DNA from: Candidatus Aminicenantota bacterium
GTDB taxonomy: Bacteria; Acidobacteriota; Aminicenantia; Aminicenantales; JAFGBC01
Length of the DNA: 6,737 bases
Reading direction: 5' to 3'
Assembly (NCBI GenBank): GCA_016933355.1
Contig: JAFGBC010000078.1
Span: 1 to 6,737, forward strand
The notes beneath the pieces were generated by a model that saw only the letters and a program-made list of their open reading frames with translations, did no database searches and was not told the DNA's origin. This document shows, piece after piece, positions 1 to 5,344 of the stretch; position 1 is the first letter of the stretch, and every line of letters begins with the position of its first letter. Made by a program: the position numbers and the translations under genes.

Positions 1-335
1 ATCCCGATCCGCTCCTCGCTGACGACGCCGTTAAAAGCGTAATTGTAGGCCGTGTCCCAGTAGTAGAAACCGTTGTCGAGCGCGGCGTTGAGGATCTCGA
101 GCGCCCGGTCGAACTCCTCGACGGCGCAAAACCGGCTTCCCAGGCCGATCCCGATCCGGGGGACGACGGCGCCCGTCTTCCCCAGGACGACGGTCGGCAG
201 TCCTTTGGCGTCGAGCGCGGATGGGGTTCCGGCGCCGGCTATTGCCCGTGCTTCGGCCTTGCCCGCCGTCGCAACGGCGGCGGTCGCGGCCAGCGTCTTC
301 AAGAATTCCCGGCGCGGCATGCGCGAGCGGCTCAT
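1..335 (-). CDS. Tat-exported aldo/keto reductase, N-terminal part (3' end beyond window)
   Basis: Likely an NAD(P)H-dependent aldo/keto reductase; the substrate cannot be told. The open frame runs from ATG at 335 to the left edge without a stop, giving 111 residues, about a third of a usual family member. The N-terminus carries a twin-arginine signal (P-R-R-E-F-L-K, residues 7-13) followed by an Ala/Val/Thr hydrophobic stretch (15-25), so export by the Tat pathway, probably with bound cofactor, is expected. The mature part starts the (beta/alpha)8 barrel: VVLGKTGAVVPRIGIGLG (49-66), then the family motif W-D-T-A-Y-N-Y (93-99) and S-E-E-R-I-G (106-111). D94 and Y99 match the first two residues of the catalytic Asp-Tyr-Lys-His tetrad; Lys and His would lie outside the window. 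The start is chosen because GAAGGAGG (344-351, minus) sits 8 nt upstream; ATG at 320 is the in-frame alternative and keeps the RR motif. Divergent from the beta-helix gene. Confidence 0.9.
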   Translation of the reverse strand, partial: MSRSRMPRREFLKTLAATAAVATAGKAEARAIAGAGTPSALDAKGLPTVVLGKTGAVVPRIGIGLGSRFCAVEEFDRALEILNAALDNGFYYWDTAYNYAFNGVVSEERIG

Positions 336-384
336 GGCTTCAGCCTCCTTCAAAGCGCTGTCGCTTGGACCTCGGTTTACTATG

Positions 385-414
385 ATTCTATGAATAAAAG
401 AGCGTTCAAATCAA
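385..414 (-). promoter_or_regulatory. Candidate sigma70-type promoter of the aldo/keto reductase gene
   Basis: Reading the minus strand, TTGATT (409-414) is followed after 18 nt by TAGAAT (385-390), 4/6 and 5/6 matches to the -35 and -10 consensus. Transcription would start near 378, giving a leader of about 43 nt that contains the good Shine-Dalgarno at 344-351. The surrounding 380-420 segment is clearly more AT-rich than the coding DNA. Position and fit are seen in the sequence; activity is inferred. Confidence 0.5.
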
Positions 415-430
415 CCTTTTCAGCGGCGGC

Positions 431-468
431 TTCGGGTCCGTGCGAATTGACATCCGGGCCGTCCCGAA
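431..468. promoter_or_regulatory. Imperfect inverted repeat around the -35 box (possible operator)
   Basis: Half-sites TTCGGGTCCG (431-440) and CCGTCCCGAA (459-468) are inverted copies of each other at 8 of 10 positions, with six contiguous perfect bases (TTCGGG/CCCGAA). Their centre, near 449.5, coincides with the -35 box at 447-452, and the right arm ends just before the -10 box at 470. That geometry suits a repressor covering the promoter of the beta-helix gene. In GC-rich DNA a chance 6-bp match is possible. Confidence 0.3.
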
Positions 469-475
469 ATATCAT
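447..475 (+). promoter_or_regulatory. Candidate sigma70-type promoter of the beta-helix gene
   Basis: A perfect -35 box TTGACA (447-452) is followed by an exactly 17-nt spacer and TATCAT (470-475), a 5/6 match to the -10 consensus. Transcription would begin around 482-483, leaving a leader of about 62 nt before ATG at 545. It sits back to back with the minus-strand promoter of the reductase gene; the two -35 boxes are about 32 nt apart. Confidence 0.65.
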
Positions 476-544
476 TCCCGGCAGAGGGGCGATCGGTTTC
501 GCGTTTTCAGTTTCACGAAGGATTGAAGAGGAACGAGGAGAGCG

Positions 545-2365
545 ATGTCTCATGCGGGCCGCTCTTTAGAGGCTCTCGCGGTTTTGGCGCTTGTCCCATC
601 CTTTGCGGCGGCGGCCTCGAAGATCGCCGAAGTCAAAACCTACGCCAACTTCGAGACGGCGGGCGTTATCGTCAAAGTCTCCGGGATGGACTTCGACGAA
701 TCGGCCACGATCGAATATCGGAAAGCGGGAGCCTTTGCCTATAGACGCGGGCACGACTTCATCCGCTACGACGGGAATCACATGGCGACCAGCCTGTTCG
801 GGCTCGACCTGAACACCGCCTACGAGATCAGGATCACCTTGACCGACCCGGACGGCACGTCCGGAAGAAACCCCGTCAGCGCATCGTTCAAAACGAAGAA
901 AGAGTACGTCCTGCCCAAACCGCTGCGAGTCGTCAAGGTTTCGAACCAAAACCAGCTTGATCGCGCGATCCGGAACGCCAAGCCGGGCGACGAGATCCGG
1001 CTCGCTGCCGGCACCTACGCCAAGGGCATCCACATCTATGGCTCCAAGAGCGGTACGGCCGAGAATCCGATTACGATCGCCTCGCAGACTATGGCTAAGC
1101 CCCTCATCAAAGGGACAAGCGACGGAGGGGTCGAGCTCGAGGGCGTGAGCCACCTCGTCTTGAACAACCTGGAGATCCACAACGAGCGGGGCGACGGCAT
1201 CGGCATGAGGGGCTGCCACGATATCGTCGTGCGGAAATGCTACGTGCACGACAGCCGCCCCGGCGACTATACCAACAACATCTTCATCCAGCACGGCGAC
1301 GAGGGGTCGCCCGCCTGCGCCGGCCACTACCTGATCATCGACAACGCGATCGGGGACGATCGGCACGAGCGGGTTGATGAGAACCAAGGGCCGGGCCCGA
1401 CAAATGTCAACGTCGCCGGCCAGTCCTATTTCGGGATCTGCGTCGCTTATCAGCCGGGTCCCTTCCTCACGATCCGGGGCAATACGATTTACGGGACGGT
1501 GGACGGGATCCATTGTTGCGGGGACGAAGGCGGCTCTCCCGTCCTGGACCCCGACGATCCCGACCTGCTGGACACCTGGCGGGACCAGAACCTGGACGTC
1601 TACGACAACGTCATCTACGACTGCAAGGACGACGGGATCGAATGCGACGGGCACATGGTCAACGGCCGGATCTTCCGGAACCGGATCGGCAAGTGCGAGA
1701 ACGCCGTCAGTGTCGCGCCCTTCTATCCGGGTCCGCTGTTCGTCCTCAGAAACTATGCGCACGGCTTCCATCAAGGCTGCCTCAAGCAGAATACCGGCGT
1801 CGAGGGCGTCAGCCGGAACGTCCTCGTCTACCACAACACGTTCATGGAGAAGGCGAGGGGGGCCAAACCGCATTGCGGCGACGAGCATTGCCTGTACCGG
1901 GGCGAACCGGCGCTTCAGCGGGATTTCGTCTACAAGAATAACATTTTCTACGCCCGCGGCCGCGTTTATAACGGGGATCTGTATACGCCGGACAACTACC
2001 ACAAGAACGACGCCTTCGACTCCAACCTGATGTTCAGTACGCGCCAGACCGACCGGACGCACGCCTACAAGTGGGTCTGCGGCTACGGCGACGCGCTCAA
2101 CAACTCCCGTTATGCGACCTTGTCCGCTTTCCGGGCCGCCGTCAAACAGGAAAAGAACGGGACGTGGGGCGACCCCAAGCTCGTCACGACTCCGCTCAAG
2201 GGCTATCCCAAGAATTCCAAGCTCCTCGACCTCGGGCTCAAGTCGGGCTCGCCCGCAATCGACGCCGGCATCGTGATCCCGGGGATCAATGACGCGTACG
2301 CGGGGAAGGCGCCCGACATCGGCGCCAGGGAACGGACCTCGACCGGGGCCGAGCGGGAACCCTGA
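545..2365 (+). CDS. Secreted right-handed parallel beta-helix protein with N-terminal Fn3-like domain (polysaccharide lyase-like)
   Basis: 606 residues. Residues 1-24 look like a Sec signal peptide (hydrophobic core 8-20, then AAAA before S25), although the n-region has only one Arg and Glu lies near the core. Residues ~27-116 resemble an Fn3-like sandwich (a veYrk strand, then LDLNTAYEIRITLTDPDG). From ~128 the protein follows the pattern of polysaccharide lyase 6/chondroitinase B-like beta-helices: N-Q-L-D-R-A-I-R-N-A-K-P-G-D-E-I with AAGTY (137-158), then NPITI, then coils such as LVLNNLEIHN, DIVVRKCYVHD, FLTIRGNTIYG, LDVYDNVIYDC-KDDGIECDG, NVLVYHNTF and FVYKNNIFYARG. It closes with SPAIDAG (569-575) and PDIGARE (590-596), frequent at the end of secreted beta-helix proteins. 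Catalytic residues cannot be assigned, so enzyme versus binding protein is open. Thirteen Cys is many for such a protein. ATG 545 is the only good in-frame start (a stop lies at 524-526), with GAGGAG at 535-540, spaced rather tightly. Confidence 0.85.
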   Translation: MSHAGRSLEALAVLALVPSFAAAASKIAEVKTYANFETAGVIVKVSGMDFDESATIEYRKAGAFAYRRGHDFIRYDGNHMATSLFGLDLNTAYEIRITLTDPDGTSGRNPVSASFKTKKEYVLPKPLRVVKVSNQNQLDRAIRNAKPGDEIRLAAGTYAKGIHIYGSKSGTAENPITIASQTMAKPLIKGTSDGGVELEGVSHLVLNNLEIHNERGDGIGMRGCHDIVVRKCYVHDSRPGDYTNNIFIQHGDEGSPACAGHYLIIDNAIGDDRHERVDENQGPGPTNVNVAGQSYFGICVAYQPGPFLTIRGNTIYGTVDGIHCCGDEGGSPVLDPDDPDLLDTWRDQNLDVYDNVIYDCKDDGIECDGHMVNGRIFRNRIGKCENAVSVAPFYPGPLFVLRNYAHGFHQGCLKQNTGVEGVSRNVLVYHNTFMEKARGAKPHCGDEHCLYRGEPALQRDFVYKNNIFYARGRVYNGDLYTPDNYHKNDAFDSNLMFSTRQTDRTHAYKWVCGYGDALNNSRYATLSAFRAAVKQEKNGTWGDPKLVTTPLKGYPKNSKLLDLGLKSGSPAIDAGIVIPGINDAYAGKAPDIGARERTSTGAEREP

Positions 2366-2382
2366 GAGAGGGATCGATCAGG

Positions 2383-3606
2383 CTATCCTCGGCCGCGAGC
2401 TGTCTGGGCGGCTTCGGGCGGGCGGCGCAGGCGGGCCATCGCCCAGGCGCCGACGGCCGGGCCGGCGGCCAGCGCCGCGAAAGCGTAGCGCCAGCCGACG
2501 GCATTCACGAGCATCGGGACGAGCCGGATCGTGACCATGGTCAGCAGGAAGCCCAGGCTGGTCTGGATCGCCAGGGCCGTTCCGGTGTACTCGGGCCGGC
2601 AGAGCTCGCTGAGCCCGGCCGAGAACTGGGCGGAGTCGGCGACGACGGCGAAGCCCCAGACCAGGCAGACGGCCGTCAGGGCGGTCGGGCTCCCGCCGAA
2701 GAGGAAGCCGACTGAAAGCGCGCACGAGCCGCTCACGGCCAGGGCGGCGATCGTCACGGCCGGACGGCCGACCCGGTCGGCGATCTTCCCGGCGGCGACG
2801 CTGCCAAGGCCTCCGACGCCGATCACGGCGAAAGAAGCGAGGGCGGCCGTCCTCGCGCCGATCCCCGACGCGGCGTAGCTTGCCGTCAGGAACGACGGGA
2901 GCCAGGTCCACATCGCGTAGAGCTCCCACATATGTCCGAGGTAGCCGAGGTTGACCAGGGCGGTCGCCCGCTCGCGCCAGATCCGGCCGGCGTACGCCCA
3001 ATTCAGGCGCGGCGACGGACTCTTGAGCGGCCCTTCCCTGACGAAGAATCCGGCCACGGCGCTTGCGACGGCCGCCAGCCCCGCCGCAAGATAGAGGACG
3101 AGCCTCCAGTCGGCGGCCGACCCGAGCGCGCGCAGGAGATGGGGCGAGGCCGAGCCGACGGTGAGCGCGCCCACCAGGAGGCCGATCCCGAGGCCGCGGT
3201 CGTCCTTTGTCCAGGTCGCCATGATCTTCATCCCGACGGGATAAACGCCGGCCATCGCGACGCCGGTCAGAAGCCTCAGGATCAGGGCGGGGACGAATCC
3301 GTCGACGAGGGCCGGCAGAGCCCCCGTCGCCAGGGCGCCAGCCAACGCGGATGCGGCGAACAGCCGCTGGGCGGGCCAGCGGTCGGGCAGGTTGAGGAGG
3401 GACACGGCCAGCGTGCCGGCCACGAACCCGAGCTGAACGGACATCGTCAGCCAGGCCCGGCCGGATTCCGACAGGCTCCAGGCTTCGGCGAGGGAAGCGA
3501 CGACGGCCGAAGCCGAGAACCAGACGGCCATAGCCAGGAGCTCGGCTAGGCAGAGCAGGGCGACCTGGGCCGATTTTCGCGGAGCGCCGGACGACGGGGG
3601 GGTCAC
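2383..3606 (-). CDS. Major facilitator superfamily (MFS) transporter
   Basis: Inner-membrane secondary transporter of 407 residues, the usual MFS length, with about 12 hydrophobic segments in two halves. Visible hallmarks: a loop 2-3 version of motif A reduced to LPDRWPAQR (73-81); the TM4 region R-L-L-T-G-V-A-M-A-G-V-Y-P-V-G-M-K-I (111-128) followed by TWTKDDRGLGIGLLVGALT; a well-conserved second-half motif A, G-K-I-A-D-R-V-G-R (273-281); and G-W-R-Y-A-F-A (371-377) before the last helix. The tail (392-407) is basic and cytoplasmic. Substrate is unknown. The GTG at 3606 is chosen because it gives a normal short N-terminal tail and GGAGG lies just upstream; extension to TTG at 3684 would add 26 residues without a Shine-Dalgarno, and the next in-frame ATG falls inside TM1. 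It converges on the beta-helix gene (17 nt between stops) and diverges from the FG-GAP gene. Confidence 0.9.
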   Translation of the reverse strand: MTPPSSGAPRKSAQVALLCLAELLAMAVWFSASAVVASLAEAWSLSESGRAWLTMSVQLGFVAGTLAVSLLNLPDRWPAQRLFAASALAGALATGALPALVDGFVPALILRLLTGVAMAGVYPVGMKIMATWTKDDRGLGIGLLVGALTVGSASPHLLRALGSAADWRLVLYLAAGLAAVASAVAGFFVREGPLKSPSPRLNWAYAGRIWRERATALVNLGYLGHMWELYAMWTWLPSFLTASYAASGIGARTAALASFAVIGVGGLGSVAAGKIADRVGRPAVTIAALAVSGSCALSVGFLFGGSPTALTAVCLVWGFAVVADSAQFSAGLSELCRPEYTGTALAIQTSLGFLLTMVTIRLVPMLVNAVGWRYAFAALAAGPAVGAWAMARLRRPPEAAQTARGRG

Positions 3607-3620
3607 GGTCCTCCATATTA
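3604..3620 (-). promoter_or_regulatory. Tight Shine-Dalgarno and GTG start of the MFS gene, overlapped by a -10-like element
   Basis: On the minus strand GGAGG (3610-3614) is followed by only ACC and then GTG (3604-3606), a 3-nt spacer, shorter than usual. Directly upstream TGG-TAATAT (3615-3623) resembles an extended -10 element; a transcript from it would begin at or next to the GTG. Either a normal leader with a close Shine-Dalgarno or an almost leaderless message is possible. The site decides the start of the MFS gene. Confidence 0.4.
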
Positions 3621-3622
3621 CC

Positions 3623-3650
3623 AAAAAAAGGGCCGCTTTTCCTCGGCGGC
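3623..3650 (-). terminator. Small hairpin followed by T7 in the MFS leader (possible attenuator)
   Basis: Reading the minus strand, GCCGC (3646-3650), a 9-nt loop and GCGGC (3632-3636) form a 5-bp GC stem; CC and seven T (3623-3629) follow. This has the form of a short intrinsic terminator and ends about 17 nt before the MFS start codon. It could attenuate transcription into the MFS gene, provided the promoter lies upstream of 3650. The stem is short and the T-tract is two bases away, so it may be weak or fortuitous. Confidence 0.3.
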
Positions 3651-3677
3651 GAATCGACCCGCCTCGGCCGGCCGGTC

Positions 3678-3706
3678 TTGACAACGCCCCCCCGGCTGAC
3701 TACATT
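3678..3706 (+). promoter_or_regulatory. Candidate sigma70-type promoter of the FG-GAP gene
   Basis: A perfect TTGACA (3678-3683), an exact 17-nt spacer and TACATT (3701-3706, 4/6 match to the -10 consensus). The start would lie near 3713, leaving a leader of about 66 nt. Layout and leader length closely resemble the promoter at 447-475, so both plus-strand secreted-protein genes appear to use the housekeeping-type sigma factor. Confidence 0.6.
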
Positions 3707-3714
3707 TCTTAGCG

Positions 3715-3744
3715 AGGACGGCCGCTCCCCCCTAAGGACGGCCG
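3715..3744 (+). repeat. 10-bp direct repeat in the FG-GAP gene leader
   Basis: AGGACGGCCG occurs at 3715-3724 and again, identically, at 3735-3744, a period of 20 bp, close to two helical turns. Both copies lie just downstream of the predicted transcription start, inside the untranslated leader and before the Shine-Dalgarno AAGGAGG at 3766-3772. Each copy contains the palindrome CGGCCG. Candidate operator half-sites, or chance in a GC-rich leader. Confidence 0.5.
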
Positions 3745-3778
3745 ATTTGAGCTTCGTGTAAGGAAAAGGAGGCGCGGG

Positions 3779-5317
3779 ATGAAACGTTGGGCCGGATTCT
3801 TCGCTCTTTGTCTGGCGTTCGGCGTCGCGGCGACAGCGGCGACGATGCCGCCCTTCAAGCAGGTCCGCATCGCCGTCGACGGCGAGCTCGACGACATCGC
3901 CCGCGGGGATTTCAACAGGGACAAGCGCGACGACATCGTGATGATCAACTCCGGCGCGAAGACGATCCGGGTCGTCCTGGGCGACAACATCCTCGGGTTC
4001 GCGCGGTCGTCGAGCCGGAGCTTCAATTATCTGGGCAAGCTCATCGTCGGCGTCGCCGACTTCACCGGCGACGGGAAGCTCGATCTGGCCGTCGACAGCC
4101 TCTATTATAAGACTTACTTCGCCCTCTTCCCCGGGACGGGGACCGGCACATTCCAGGCCCCGCGGCTCGTCAACGCGTCCGGCACCAGGACGACCGATTT
4201 CTCCCACGCCTGCGTCGTCGACGTCAACGGCGACAAGAAGCCCGACATCGCCGCCCTGCTCATCGACAGCTACAACTACAGCGCGGGCGTCCTCGGCGTC
4301 TTCATCAACAAGGGCGGCCGCTTTGCGCTGACCGTGGTCGAGACAACCAAGTACACGTGCCTGGCGGCGGGCGATGTCGACGGCGACCGCGACCAGGACC
4401 TAATCGTCGGGGACTGGTCGACGGACGACCTGACGGTCTTCCTCAACCAGGGCAAGGGGACCTTCGTCAAGGGGCCGGTCACGCGCGCCGGCGAGGTCTC
4501 TTCGCGGCTTAAGGCCGGCTACGTCAACGGCGACAATCGCCTGGACGTCGTCGGCAGTGTCGGCGCCCTGGGCTCGGGCTGGTGCCTGCTCGGGACGGGG
4601 AAGGGCACGTTCGTCAACAAGAAGTCGCTTCCCCGCTATAACGACCTCGCCCATGGATTCGTCCTGGCCGACCTCAACGGCGACGGGAAGCCCGACCTGG
4701 TCGAGCCCGACCTCAACGAGGTCACCCTCCTCGGCGGACTGGGGACGGGGACGTTCAAGTTCCAGCGGGACTTGGCTCCCGGCCTCTATTTCGGCCGGCT
4801 CGAGAGAGGCGCCGCCAATATGATCGGGGGCGATTTCAACGGGGACAAGAAGATCGACTTGGCCGGCTACCATTGGAACGGCTACAACGGGCGCACGCCG
4901 GAGATGACCGACCTCGTCGTCTTCGCCAACGGCAAGCCGGCGACGGCTTGTTCGATCTCGGACCTGAACGTGACGGAGCTTCGCTACGCCTCGGGCGTCA
5001 TCTATTTTTCCGGTTCCTTCAACTTCCAGAACTCGGCCGGCGACCTGCGTTATGCGGGGAGCTCCGTCGTCACCGACAACGTCCACTGGGAGTTCAAGAT
5101 CGAGCTCGACTTTCCCTATCCCCTCCGCGATTACGTCTACGGGTACCGGGCGACGGGAGACTATCTGAACTATCCGGGGCTGACGAGCGGCACGGTGAGC
5201 TTCAACCTGACGCTGCCGACGACGGTTTTTTCGACGGCCTCCGCCGCGACGACGCTCGCCGACGTGGCGCTCTGGGACAGTCATCTCGTCCGCAGCAACA
5301 TCCTGCTCGAGGATTAG
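3779..5317 (+). CDS. Secreted seven-repeat FG-GAP/VCBS beta-propeller protein with unknown C-terminal domain
   Basis: 512 residues, extracellular or periplasmic. A classic Sec signal peptide (MKRWAGFF..., cleavage near ATAA, residues 18-22) precedes seven FG-GAP/VCBS-type repeats whose calcium-loop signatures D-x-N-x-D-x-x-x-D start at residues 44, 94, 148, 199, 248, 298 and 352, a period of 49-54 residues. Seven such repeats fit one complete integrin-alpha-like seven-bladed propeller with a Ca2+ loop per blade. The fifth loop reads Y-V-N-G-D-N-R-L-D, losing the first Asp. Repeats also carry GTGTF segments (121-125, 322-326; compare GKGTF at 225 and 274). Residues ~388-512 form a separate, aromatic, strand-rich domain I do not recognise. 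No cell-wall anchor is visible. FG-GAP propellers usually bind proteins or glycans; no enzyme motif is seen. The start is secure: AAGGAGG at 3766-3772, 6 nt before ATG. Monocistronic, between a divergent MFS gene and a convergent SBBP gene. Confidence 0.88.
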   Translation: MKRWAGFFALCLAFGVAATAATMPPFKQVRIAVDGELDDIARGDFNRDKRDDIVMINSGAKTIRVVLGDNILGFARSSSRSFNYLGKLIVGVADFTGDGKLDLAVDSLYYKTYFALFPGTGTGTFQAPRLVNASGTRTTDFSHACVVDVNGDKKPDIAALLIDSYNYSAGVLGVFINKGGRFALTVVETTKYTCLAAGDVDGDRDQDLIVGDWSTDDLTVFLNQGKGTFVKGPVTRAGEVSSRLKAGYVNGDNRLDVVGSVGALGSGWCLLGTGKGTFVNKKSLPRYNDLAHGFVLADLNGDGKPDLVEPDLNEVTLLGGLGTGTFKFQRDLAPGLYFGRLERGAANMIGGDFNGDKKIDLAGYHWNGYNGRTPEMTDLVVFANGKPATACSISDLNVTELRYASGVIYFSGSFNFQNSAGDLRYAGSSVVTDNVHWEFKIELDFPYPLRDYVYGYRATGDYLNYPGLTSGTVSFNLTLPTTVFSTASAATTLADVALWDSHLVRSNILLED

Positions 5318-5320
5318 CCG

Positions 5321-5343
5321 CGGTCCGCTCCTTGGCGGGGCCG
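5321..5343 (+). terminator. GC-rich hairpin in the convergent gap after the FG-GAP gene
   Basis: Four nt past the FG-GAP stop codon, 5321-5329 can pair with 5334-5343 around a CCTT loop: about nine pairs, including two G-U pairs and one bulged G (5340). No T-tract follows, so it is not a textbook intrinsic terminator. The wobble pairs become A-C mismatches in the opposite transcript, so the structure favours the plus-strand message. It may assist termination or protect the 3' end. Confidence 0.35.
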
Positions 5344-5344
5344 G

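Noticed and set aside
73..393. 106-residue plus-strand frame over the aldo/keto reductase
   Set aside because: It is the complement of the reductase codons and promoter region; composition is Ser/Ala/Arg-rich without motifs.
523..744. TTG-initiated frame (MKRNEESD...) suggesting a frameshifted signal peptide for the beta-helix protein
   Set aside because: The basic start is tempting, but the ATG 545 frame already gives a usable signal peptide and cleavage site, and no frameshift is needed to reach the mature domain.
566..2062. 498-residue minus-strand open frame antisense to the beta-helix gene
   Set aside because: It reads as D/V/R/P-rich low-complexity sequence with no domain or signal, as expected from the complement of GC-rich coding DNA; the plus-strand gene has clear domains, promoter and start.
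2361..2391. Possible terminator hairpin between the beta-helix and MFS genes
   Set aside because: Only a four-pair GGAT/ATCC stem with one wobble can be drawn and no T-tract follows.
3641..3670. Direct repeat CCTCGGC at 3641 and 3662
   Set aside because: Seven identical bases in very GC-rich DNA is weak, and the first copy is explained by the hairpin stem.
2378..4207. 609-residue minus-strand open frame spanning the MFS gene and the start of the FG-GAP gene
   Set aside because: It is Arg/Gly/Pro-rich with no fold signature, overlaps the MFS gene in another frame, is antisense to the FG-GAP gene and crosses the intergenic promoter region.
4400..5284. 294-residue minus-strand frame antisense to the FG-GAP gene
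   Set aside because: Regular E/V/D-rich periodicity mirrors the complement of the repeat codons; no recognisable protein features.
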